Source: an uncultured Desulfobulbus sp. (GTDB lineage: Bacteria; Desulfobacterota; Desulfobulbia; Desulfobulbales; Desulfobulbaceae). From it: a stretch of 64,000 bases of DNA. Below, one piece after another: positions 30,816 to 38,127 of this stretch (the stretch's first letter is position 1; each line of letters starts with the position of its first letter). Location of the stretch: positions 3,714,601 through 3,778,600 of the forward strand of contig NZ_OY762276.1 in NCBI RefSeq assembly GCF_963665445.1, read 5' to 3'. The translations under genes were made by a program, and so were the position numbers. The notes beneath the pieces were generated by a model that did no database searches, had not been told where the DNA came from, and was given only the letters and a program-made list of their open reading frames with translations.

Positions 30816-31931
30816 CTATTTATCGACTGAAAGACGAAAGACTGTATTGACATGTGCGTCTTCATCAGAGGAATTTCTCCCGCCAATCACATACATATAT
30901 CCATCATGCATGAGAACAGCATGGTCGTCACGCGGTTCCGGCAAGCTTAGCCCCCGTGAAAAAACGCCCGCAGCAATATCGTAAATGAGCATATCCGATG
31001 AAGGCTGTACATTCTCTTCAGAGAGTGGCCCCGCAGGGTCAACCAGTCCCTCTCCGCCAACCAGGTAGATCTTGCCATCAAGAACCGGGGCGGAACTTGA
31101 GTAGGGGAACATATGAAAATGTTCCAGACTCCCCAAGCCACTGGTGGTCCAGGTGTTTGATGGGAAATGATAGGAAACGACATCAAGCTGTACGGTATAC
31201 CTCCCTTCTTGACCATAGACTCCGCCGATGAGGTAGGCGGTGTCTTTATACAATCCAACGGCAAAATTCTCGTACGCCTGAGGCATCGAGGTAACAGTTC
31301 GCCAGGTGTTCGTGGTTGGATTGTATGCCTCGACCACTGTATACTGGAGCTCATCCTCCATATCGTCGTTACCGTAATAACCGCCAAATATATAAATTTC
31401 GCCGTTATAAACGAGCGCCGGATTACCCGCATTAGTCGTCGGCTTTGGGGCCAGGGACGACCAGGTCTTGGTCTTTGGTGAGTATTTTTCCACAAAATTA
31501 AACACACCATACGGTGTGCCGCCACCCCATGCCCCGAAAACAAAAAAAGCCCCATCGATTACCGCACCCGTGACCTCCTCCACACCAGCGGAGTACGAGT
31601 GCGCCGTTCCAAGAGTCCATGTACCGGTTGCCGTATCGAAAATTTCAAGAGAGTTCGAATTGCCATAGGCGCTATTTCCGCCAAAGACGTACAGCTTGTT
31701 GTCAATGACGCCAGCGGCAAACTGATCACGCCCGATATGCAACGAAGAACAGGATTCCCACTTTGCCTCCGCCCCTTCATCCCACAACAAAAGAGAGAGG
31801 ACCGGCACGATGCGACGCTTCGTTTCAGCATCGGCGGCACCTGCAGGACCATCGGAGATCTCGGCCTGAGCGGCATTGAAACATAAAGCAAGAAAGAACC
31901 AAGCTGTTACCATGAGAGCATATCTTCGCAT
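30816..31931 (-). CDS. Exported Kelch-repeat protein
   Basis: A 371-residue secreted or periplasmic beta-propeller protein. It begins with a clear signal peptide (MRRYALMVTAWFFLALCFNAAQA) and then has about five or six Kelch repeats, each with a YVFGG, YIFGG, YLIGG, YLVGG or YVIGG turn and a TWxxL/TWTT strand. The ATG at 31929-31931 is chosen because AAGGAGG lies five bases before it; an ATG eight codons earlier lies inside that region. Base composition is visibly more AT-rich than the neighbouring genes, suggesting later acquisition. It follows fabB by 54 bp on the same strand. Ligand or function unknown. Confidence 0.82.
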   Translation of the reverse strand: MRRYALMVTAWFFLALCFNAAQAEISDGPAGAADAETKRRIVPVLSLLLWDEGAEAKWESCSSLHIGRDQFAAGVIDNKLYVFGGNSAYGNSNSLEIFDTATGTWTLGTAHSYSAGVEEVTGAVIDGAFFVFGAWGGGTPYGVFNFVEKYSPKTKTWSSLAPKPTTNAGNPALVYNGEIYIFGGYYGNDDMEDELQYTVVEAYNPTTNTWRTVTSMPQAYENFAVGLYKDTAYLIGGVYGQEGRYTVQLDVVSYHFPSNTWTTSGLGSLEHFHMFPYSSSAPVLDGKIYLVGGEGLVDPAGPLSEENVQPSSDMLIYDIAAGVFSRGLSLPEPRDDHAVLMHDGYMYVIGGRNSSDEDAHVNTVFRLSVDK

Positions 31932-31985
31932 CACGACCTCCTTGGAAAAATTCAAGCTGGACCACAGCCCTCCAGGTAGAACATA

Positions 31986-33197
31986 TCAACTGACCTTTCT
32001 GAAAATCAAACAGGCATTGGTCCCACCGAAGCCGTAGCTGTTGCTCATCACCGTGGTCAGGCTGACATCGCGGTTGGCGTCGACAACGTGCATCCCCTCG
32101 GCTTCGGGGTCTATCTCTTCGATGTTGGCGGTGCCGCAGATAAAACCGTGATTCAGCATCAAGAGCGAATAGATCGCCTCGTGCACCCCGGCCGCGCCCA
32201 GGCTGTGACCGGAGAGCGACTTGGTGGAGCTGATCGGCGGATTGTCCGTGCCGAAGATCTCGCGGATGGCGCGCAGCTCGACCAGGTCGCCGATGGGGGT
32301 GGAGGTACCGTGGGCGTTGATGTAGTCGATCTGCTCCCCAGCGGTCGCAAGGGCGAGTTGAATACAGCGCACCGCGCCCTCGCCGGTGGGCTGGACCATG
32401 TCGGCACCGTCGGCGGTGGCGCCGTAGCCGACCACCTCGCCATAGATGGTGGCGCCACGTTTCTTGGCCCGCTCGTACTCCTCGAGCACCACCAGGCCGC
32501 CGCCGTTGGCGACCACAAAACCGTCGCGGTTGCGATCATAGGGCCGCGAGGCCCGCTCAGGGGTATCGTTGTACTTGGTCGACAGGGCCCCCATGGCATC
32601 GAACATCGCGGTCTGCGTCCAGTGTTCCTCATCCGAGCCGCCGGCAAAGACGATGTCCTGCTTGCCCAACTGGATCTGTTCCGTGGCCGCACCGATACAG
32701 TGGGAGCCGGTTGCGCAGGCCGAGGAGATCGAATAACAAAGCCCCTTGATCCCATGGGTGCTGGTGAGACAGGCGGAGACCGTGCTGCTCATGGTCCGCG
32801 GCACCATAAAGGGACTGAGCCGTTTCAACCCCTTGGACCGCATGACGTCGGCACTGGCGACCACGTTTTCGGCCGAGGTGCCGCCGGAACCAATAATCAA
32901 TCCGGTTCTGGGATGGGAAACCTCATCCGTGCTCAGACCTGCATCGGCAATGGCCTGGGACAGGGCAATGGAGGCATAGGCCGCGGCATTGCCCATGAAG
33001 CGCAGATTTTTCTTGTCCAGATGTTCCTTGACGTTTATCCGGGTAAAACTGCCGATCTGGGCCCGCAGGCCGATTTCCCGGTACGGTTCGTGAAATTGGA
33101 CCCCTGAACGCCCCTCCTGAAGAGACTGCAACACCTCGGGAACCGTATCGCCAAGCGGCGAGACGATCCCCATGCCTGTTATCACAACTCGTCGCAT
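31986..33197 (-). CDS. fabB: 3-oxoacyl-ACP synthase I
   Basis: Elongating condensing enzyme of fatty-acid synthesis, KAS I type. The 403-residue protein carries the Cys-His-His triad: [14 protein letters not shown] (Cys nucleophile), [11 protein letters not shown] (His) and [20 protein letters not shown] (His), plus [12 protein letters not shown] near the end. Phrases such as [20 protein letters not shown] [17 protein letters not shown] and [13 protein letters not shown] match FabB more closely than FabF. It is 12 bp downstream of an SDR gene, probably co-transcribed; the pair could serve unsaturated fatty-acid synthesis. Confidence 0.93.
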   Translation of the reverse strand: MRRVVITGMGIVSPLGDTVPEVLQSLQEGRSGVQFHEPYREIGLRAQIGSFTRINVKEHLDKKNLRFMGNAAAYASIALSQAIADAGLSTDEVSHPRTGLIIGSGGTSAENVVASADVMRSKGLKRLSPFMVPRTMSSTVSACLTSTHGIKGLCYSISSACATGSHCIGAATEQIQLGKQDIVFAGGSDEEHWTQTAMFDAMGALSTKYNDTPERASRPYDRNRDGFVVANGGGLVVLEEYERAKKRGATIYGEVVGYGATADGADMVQPTGEGAVRCIQLALATAGEQIDYINAHGTSTPIGDLVELRAIREIFGTDNPPISSTKSLSGHSLGAAGVHEAIYSLLMLNHGFICGTANIEEIDPEAEGMHVVDANRDVSLTTVMSNSYGFGGTNACLIFRKVS

Positions 33198-33209
33198 CAG
33201 CCCTCGTTC

Positions 33210-33965
33210 CTAAACTTCTCGATGGATGGCCAGGGGCCCGCAACTCTGGCAGACCGGCATGACTTCCACCGTGTTGATATTGATATGCGGCGGCACGCTG
33301 GTCACCCAGTGGACGATCTCGGCGATATCCACCGGACGAATCGGTTCGGTCCCCTTATAGACCGCATCGGCCTTGTCCTTGTCGCCGTGAAAGCGGACCA
33401 CGGAGAACTCGCTCTCGGCCAATCCGGGCTCGATATTGGTGACCCGTACCTTGGTGTGGTTGAGGTCGGTGAGCAGGTTGCGGGAAAACTGCTTGACAAA
33501 GGCCTTGGTGGCCCCATAGACATTGCCGCCGGGATAAGGATAGTTGCCGGCGATCGAGCCCATGTTGATGATGTGGCCTTGGTTGCGCTCCACCATCCCG
33601 GGAAGGATACATCGGGTGAGGTAACACAGCCCCTTGACGTTGGTGTCGATCATGGTTTCCCAGTCCTGAATGTTGGTCTTGTGGGCGCCTTCCAGCCCCA
33701 GCGCCAAGCCGGCATTGTTGACCAGGACATCGATCTGTTTGAACTCCTCGGGCAGCCCCGCGACCATGGCCTCGACGGCTTTATAGTCGCGCACATCCAA
33801 CTCGACCGTCAGCACCGGAACCGAACTGAGTTGCTCCTTCAGGGCCCGCAGCCGGTCACCCCGGCGTCCGGTGAGGATCAAACACCACCCTTCGGCGGCA
33901 AAACGTTCGGCACAGGCCTTGCCGAATCCGGAGGTGGCTCCGGTAATACAAACAGTTCTTTGCAT
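33210..33965 (-). CDS. Short-chain dehydrogenase/reductase (YdfG-like)
   Basis: A 251-residue classical SDR, NAD(P)-dependent. Cofactor motif TGATSGFG at 8-15, NNAG at about 86-89, catalytic Ser in NMGSIAGNYPY and the YGATK Tyr-Lys pair. Overall wording (FAAEGWCLILTGRR, TNIEPGLAESEFSVVRF, VHWVTSVPPHININTVEVMPV) matches the YdfG/serine 3-dehydrogenase group acting on 3-hydroxy acids. Pairing with fabB suggests a hydroxyacyl substrate, but the family link points to small hydroxy acids; the substrate is open. It is divergent from the ferritin gene and may share its control region. Confidence 0.87.
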   Translation of the reverse strand: MQRTVCITGATSGFGKACAERFAAEGWCLILTGRRGDRLRALKEQLSSVPVLTVELDVRDYKAVEAMVAGLPEEFKQIDVLVNNAGLALGLEGAHKTNIQDWETMIDTNVKGLCYLTRCILPGMVERNQGHIINMGSIAGNYPYPGGNVYGATKAFVKQFSRNLLTDLNHTKVRVTNIEPGLAESEFSVVRFHGDKDKADAVYKGTEPIRPVDIAEIVHWVTSVPPHININTVEVMPVCQSCGPLAIHREV

Positions 33966-34023
33966 ACTTCACTCCTTATATAAAGCTCAAGGGAAACAGG
34001 TTTCCCGACAAAAGACAACAAAT

Positions 34024-34064
34024 TTCCAGAACACTCTGGAATTCCCCATGGTTGTGCTTATAAT
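34024..34064 (+). promoter_or_regulatory. Ferritin promoter with overlapping inverted repeat
   Basis: A perfect -10 element TATAAT lies at 34059-34064, preceded by a TG that may extend it. The -35 position (34036-34041) is poor and lies inside a perfect inverted repeat, TTCCAGA-ACAC-TCTGGAA at 34024-34041. That placement is what one expects of an operator for a repressor or an activator site. The regulator is unknown; the repeat does not read as a classic Fur box. Confidence 0.55.
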
Positions 34065-34123
34065 CAATCCACTGTCCTCAGAACAGTGCATCACTACCAC
34101 GACCTGACTCCAAGGAGAACACC

Positions 34124-34639
34124 ATGATGAAAAAGAAGATGTTAAAGGCACTCAATGATCAAATCAACGCAGAAATGTTTTCATCGTACCTCTACCTGTC
34201 AATGGAATCCTACTTTCAATCGATCAGCCTGACCGGCTTTGCGGCCTGGATGCGGGCGCAGGTCCAGGAAGAGATGATGCACGCGATGAAATTCTATGAC
34301 TTCGTCAACGAGCGCGGCGGCAAGGTAACCCTGGAGGCCATCGCCAAACCGGAATCGACCTGGGCCTCGCCCCTGGCCGCCTTTGAGGCCATCCAAAAGC
34401 ACGAAGAACATGTCACCAGCCTGATCAACGACCTGGTCGATCTGGCCATTGCCGAGAAAGACCATGCCAGCAACAATTTCCTCCAGTGGTTCGTCGGCGA
34501 GCAGGTGGAGGAAGAGGCCTCGGTGGGCGAGATTGTGGAAAAACTGAAACTGATCAAGGACAACCCCTCCGGTCTGTTCATGATGGATGCCGAGCTGGGC
34601 AAACGGGTCTTTGTCATGCCCACCACTCCTGCCGAATAA
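34124..34639 (+). CDS. ftnA: Bacterial non-haem ferritin
   Basis: Iron-storage protein forming a 24-subunit cage. The 171-residue protein keeps the ferroxidase ligands: E17 (NAEMFSSYLY), E50 and H53 (QEEMMHAM), E94 (HEEHV), Q127 and E130 (EQVEEE). There is no haem-ligating methionine pattern, so it is FtnA rather than bacterioferritin. AAGGAG precedes the ATG at good spacing. A likely promoter with an overlapping inverted repeat lies upstream. In an anaerobe it would store iron and limit Fenton damage. Confidence 0.95.
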   Translation: MMKKKMLKALNDQINAEMFSSYLYLSMESYFQSISLTGFAAWMRAQVQEEMMHAMKFYDFVNERGGKVTLEAIAKPESTWASPLAAFEAIQKHEEHVTSLINDLVDLAIAEKDHASNNFLQWFVGEQVEEEASVGEIVEKLKLIKDNPSGLFMMDAELGKRVFVMPTTPAE

Positions 34640-34651
34640 TTTCGAACAATC

Positions 34652-35353
34652 GTGAGCATTCGAGCTACAAAGGGCAAGGTACTGGAACTGTTCAACAGCC
34701 GGGACCTTGCGCAGATACAGAGCGAGCTTGCGGCTATCCCTGCCAAGGATGCAATCAACGCCCTCTTTTCCTTGATCTGCCGCGAGGATCCCGAGCTGCG
34801 CTGGCGGGCCATCACCTGCATGGGAACGGCGGTGGCCCGCCTGGCCGACCAGGAGATGGAGGAGGCGCGCATCGTCATGCGCCGCTTCCTCTGGAGCCTC
34901 AACGACGAATCCGGCGGCATCGGCTGGGGGGCCCCGGAGTCCATGGCGGAGACCATGTGCAAACACCCCCGCCTGGCCGAGGAGTATGTCCATATGCTCG
35001 TCTCCTACATGCGTGAGGACGGCGAAGAGCTGCACCAGGACGGCAACTACATCGAGCACCCGCTGCTGCAGCGGGGCCTCTTATGGGGAGTGGCCCGGAT
35101 GAGCGAATGCCGGCCGGAACTGTTGCTCGCCAAGGGGGCGGAGGTCGATATCCTGCCCTATCTCGATGCAGAGGATGCCGAGGTCCGCGGGTTGGCGGCC
35201 CTTGCCTGCGGACGTTTGCACCTTGACGCAGCCAAAGGTACACTGCAGCGGCTTATCGAAGATTCGTCCAGCTTTCAACTGTACAACCAGGGCAGGATTT
35301 CCCGCGCGAGTGTCGGTGAGTTGGCCGGGCAGGCCCTGGCGATTTTGGGCTGA
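34652..35353 (+). CDS. DVU0298-family HEAT-repeat protein
   Basis: A 233-residue alpha-helical protein with HEAT-like repeats, matching the family named after Desulfovibrio DVU0298: LRWRAITCMGTAVARLAD, MRRFLWSLNDESGGIGWGAPE and LLQRGLLWGVARM are near-invariant there (from memory). The family is characteristic of sulfate-reducing and related bacteria and has no known function; the almost invariant NDESGGIGWGAPE suggests a binding or catalytic site. Start is a GTG at 34652, 12 bp after the ferritin stop. The next gene starts 2 bp after its stop, so it is coupled to the carbon-nitrogen hydrolase fusion. Confidence 0.85.
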   Translation: MSIRATKGKVLELFNSRDLAQIQSELAAIPAKDAINALFSLICREDPELRWRAITCMGTAVARLADQEMEEARIVMRRFLWSLNDESGGIGWGAPESMAETMCKHPRLAEEYVHMLVSYMREDGEELHQDGNYIEHPLLQRGLLWGVARMSECRPELLLAKGAEVDILPYLDAEDAEVRGLAALACGRLHLDAAKGTLQRLIEDSSSFQLYNQGRISRASVGELAGQALAILG

Positions 35354-35355
35354 GC

Positions 35356-36498
35356 ATGCGCGACGAACTCTTTCCGGCGGTAGCCTGCCTCCAGTTCCCC
35401 ATAGCCCTCGGCGAGGTGGAGCACAATCTGGCACAAGTGCGCGGCCTGCTTGCAGCCCATCCGCCTTCGCCCGGAACCCTGGTGCTTCTGCCGGAGATCT
35501 GGGCCACGGGTTTTGCTTATCCCCGCACCGAGGAACTTGGCCGCAGGACACCCGGGATCCTGCAAACGATGCAGCACCTGGCCAGGGATGGAGAGATCTT
35601 CCTTGCCGGTTCCCTGACCGAACCGAAGCCGGGCGCGAGCCTGCCTCAAAACACCCTGTTCGTGGTCGGCCCGGAGGGCCCGCTCGGTTCGTTCTGCAAG
35701 CAGCACCTCTTTCGCTTCTGGCAGGAAGATCAGTATTATCAACGCGGCCAACAGGGTCCGCTGATCACCACCCCCTACGGCCCCTTGGGCGGAATGGTCT
35801 GCTATGATTTGCGTTTTCCCGAGGTGGCCAAGCGCCAGGTCTTTGCCGGAAGCCGCCTGCTGATCGTCTCGGCCCAATGGCCACTGAGCCGCCTTGATCA
35901 CTGGCAAACCCTGCTGCGGGCGCGGGCGATCGAAAATCAGGCCTACGTTGCCGCCTGCAACGGTTGCGGCATCACCGGCGCCATGGAAATGGCCGGCCAT
36001 TCGATGATTGTCGCCCCTGATGGGCAGGTGCTGCACCAAGCTGGTGCTGCAGCCTGTCTGATCTCGGCACCGCTTGATCCTGCCGTTGTCGACGAAGAGC
36101 GCCGCCGTTTCTTCCCGGCCGGCGACCGCCCCTGGCTGCAGGCGGACAAGGACAAAATCCTTTCCGTGGAAAAATTGCTGGAAACACTCACATTGCTGCG
36201 CCGCCAAGGGAGCCGTATGGCCTATGCCTCCGCCGATTTTCCCGCCCTTGGCGCAAGCGAGGTGGAATACCTGGAGTCGGCACGGCGTCGGGCGGATTGC
36301 CTGGTGGTGGGGTTGACCAAGGGCGGCGTCCAACGACGGCAGCCGGAAGCGGGTTCTCCCAAACCAACGTTCCTTGAGCGGGCGCGGGTCCTCGCGGCCC
36401 TGGGCTGCGTCGACTTTGTGGTGCTCTATGACGAGGATGGGCTGCCACAACTCATCGAGGCCCTCAGACCGGATGTGCTGATCGAAGGCTCGATGTGA
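35356..36498 (+). CDS. Carbon-nitrogen hydrolase fused to a degenerate nucleotidyltransferase-like domain
   Basis: A 380-residue two-domain protein. Residues 1-262 are a nitrilase-superfamily amidase with an intact Glu-Lys-Cys triad (E47 in LPEIWATG, K115 in FCKQHLFRFW, C149 in MVCYDLRFPE), closest in look to omega-amidase/YafV-type enzymes. Residues 272-380 resemble the cytidylyl/adenylyltransferase domain of RfaE/HldE: a Rossmann-like start, YLESARRRADCLVVGL, RARVLAALGCVDFVVLYDE and IEALRPDVLIEG. The HxGH catalytic motif of that family is replaced by LGAS (298-301) and the protein stops at the K/EGG position, so this half is probably not catalytic. Coupled to the HEAT gene. Substrate unknown. 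Confidence 0.8.
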   Translation: MRDELFPAVACLQFPIALGEVEHNLAQVRGLLAAHPPSPGTLVLLPEIWATGFAYPRTEELGRRTPGILQTMQHLARDGEIFLAGSLTEPKPGASLPQNTLFVVGPEGPLGSFCKQHLFRFWQEDQYYQRGQQGPLITTPYGPLGGMVCYDLRFPEVAKRQVFAGSRLLIVSAQWPLSRLDHWQTLLRARAIENQAYVAACNGCGITGAMEMAGHSMIVAPDGQVLHQAGAAACLISAPLDPAVVDEERRRFFPAGDRPWLQADKDKILSVEKLLETLTLLRRQGSRMAYASADFPALGASEVEYLESARRRADCLVVGLTKGGVQRRQPEAGSPKPTFLERARVLAALGCVDFVVLYDEDGLPQLIEALRPDVLIEGSM

Positions 36499-36539
36499 CA
36501 CTTTCCAATAACCCCTACTCTCTGCAAGGAGGTTGAGCT

Positions 36540-36731
36540 ATGGCAACCCTGCGAATCGACGGCATGAAGTGCCAGCATTGTGTAAAAACCGCCAAGAAAG
36601 CCCTGGAAGGTCTGGGTGCCACCGAGGTCGACATCGACCTGGAAAAAGGTGAGGCCCGCTATCAGGGCTCACTGGACAAAGAGGCGGTGCGCAAGGCGAT
36701 ACGCGACAAGGGTTTTACCCTGCTCGACTAG
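36540..36731 (+). CDS. Heavy-metal-associated (copper chaperone-like) protein
   Basis: A 63-residue HMA-fold protein with the metal-binding MKCQHC motif (Cys 11 and 14) near the N-terminus and the alternating beta-alpha pattern of CopZ-like chaperones. It would carry Cu(I) or a similar soft metal in the cytoplasm. AAGGAGG precedes the ATG. No copper ATPase is nearby. A strong terminator follows. Confidence 0.9.
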   Translation: MATLRIDGMKCQHCVKTAKKALEGLGATEVDIDLEKGEARYQGSLDKEAVRKAIRDKGFTLLD

Positions 36732-36753
36732 AAACCGCCTCACCCCTGGTGCC

Positions 36754-36796
36754 AAGCCGATCTTCCGTGAACGTCACGGGAGGTCGGCTTTTTTTT
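36754..36796 (+). terminator. Intrinsic terminator after the metal-chaperone gene
   Basis: AAGCCGA-CT-CCGTG pairs with CACGG-AG-TCGGCTT, followed by eight T. It separates this gene from the RND pump genes; the 200 bp that follow hold only a possible -10 TATAAT at 36935-36940. Confidence 0.9.
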
Positions 36797-36999
36797 ATTT
36801 CCCTCCCTCCACCGCGCAGTGCAGGACACCCTTTCCCCCGGAGACAGAACGGCGACAACAATATTTGGACTGCATGAGAACCTGCGCTCCCATGTTGACC
36901 AAGCATCAGCTGGATGTTACTCTGCCGAAAATAATATAATTTTCACAAGTCCTCGTTGAACTTCTATGGGCGAGAACGACAATTTACGGAGAGAGGAGA

Positions 37000-38124
37000 A
37001 TGAAATTCAAGGCGGTTCTTTTGAGTCTTCTTGGCATCATCGTGGTAGTCGGCCTGCTGGCCGGGACCAAGGTCTTGCAGATCTCGACCCTGATCCAACA
37101 AAAAAAAACCGCCAGCCAACCGCCGGAAGTGGTCACCACCTTTCAGGCCGTGGAACAGCGGTGGGAATCGCTGATCACCGCCGTGGGCTCGCTGGAGGCG
37201 GTCCAGGGCGTCACCATCACCGCCGAGGTCACCGGCAAGGTCACCCAGATCGCCTTTGAGCCGGGGAGCAAAGTCAAGGCGGGAGATCTGCTGGTGCAAC
37301 AGGACATTGCCGCGGAAACCGCCCAGCTCCGTTCCGCCGAGGCCGCCGTTGAACTGGCCCGCCTCACCCTGGCCCGTTCCAAGAAGATGCTCGCCACCAA
37401 GGTCGTGGCCGAATCCAATTACGACAACGCCGAGGCCGGCCTCAAACAGGCCCAGGCCCAGGCCGACAACATTCGCGCCGCCATTGCCAAAAAAACCATC
37501 CGCGCGCCGTTCAGCGGCCGCTTGGGAATCCGCCAGATCAATCTGGGCCAGATCCTCAAGGAGGGTCAGGCCATCGTTTCCCTCCAGGCCCTTGATCCGG
37601 TCTATGTCAACTTCCAGGTCCCCCAGCAGCAGTTGCCCCTGATCCGCATCGGCTACCCTGTCCGGCTCACCTCCGACGGCCTGCCGCCGGGCCGGGTGGT
37701 CGAGGGAACGGTGACCGCGATCAACCCGGATATCGATGCCACCAGCCGCAATGTCCGTATCCAGGCCACGGCCACCAACGGCAAGGAAGAGCTGCGGCCG
37801 GGCATGTTCGTCCAGGTGGCAGTGGTCCTGCCGCAGGACAATCCCATCCTGGCCATTCCGGCCACGGCCGTGCTCTATGCCCCCTACTCCGACTCGGTTT
37901 TTCTGGTTGAGTCGGCCAAGGAAGGCGACGGTAAGGTGGTGCACCAGCAGTTCATCCGTCTGGGCGAGCGCCGCGGTGATTTTGTCAGCGTCACCTCCGG
38001 CCTCAAGGCCGCCCAGACCGTGATCAGCACCGGGGTGTTCAAGCTGCGTAACGGCCAGAGCGTGGTGATCGACAACACCCTTTCTCCGGAATTCAAACTG
38101 GCTCCCGAGCCCAAGGACAGTTGA
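37000..38124 (+). CDS. RND efflux pump periplasmic adaptor (MFP)
   Basis: A 374-residue membrane-fusion protein that links an inner-membrane RND pump to an outer-membrane channel. It has an N-terminal membrane anchor (about 5-25, no lipobox), a lipoyl/biotinyl-like half (VEAVQGVTITAEVTGKV, FEPGSKVKAGDLLVQQD), an alpha-hairpin (about 105-165), and IRAPFSGRLGIRQINLGQ followed by the beta-barrel and membrane-proximal domains. AGGAGA precedes the ATG. The pump gene follows after 3 bp. No TolC-type gene is adjacent. Confidence 0.93.
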   Translation: MKFKAVLLSLLGIIVVVGLLAGTKVLQISTLIQQKKTASQPPEVVTTFQAVEQRWESLITAVGSLEAVQGVTITAEVTGKVTQIAFEPGSKVKAGDLLVQQDIAAETAQLRSAEAAVELARLTLARSKKMLATKVVAESNYDNAEAGLKQAQAQADNIRAAIAKKTIRAPFSGRLGIRQINLGQILKEGQAIVSLQALDPVYVNFQVPQQQLPLIRIGYPVRLTSDGLPPGRVVEGTVTAINPDIDATSRNVRIQATATNGKEELRPGMFVQVAVVLPQDNPILAIPATAVLYAPYSDSVFLVESAKEGDGKVVHQQFIRLGERRGDFVSVTSGLKAAQTVISTGVFKLRNGQSVVIDNTLSPEFKLAPEPKDS

Positions 38125-38127
38125 GCC

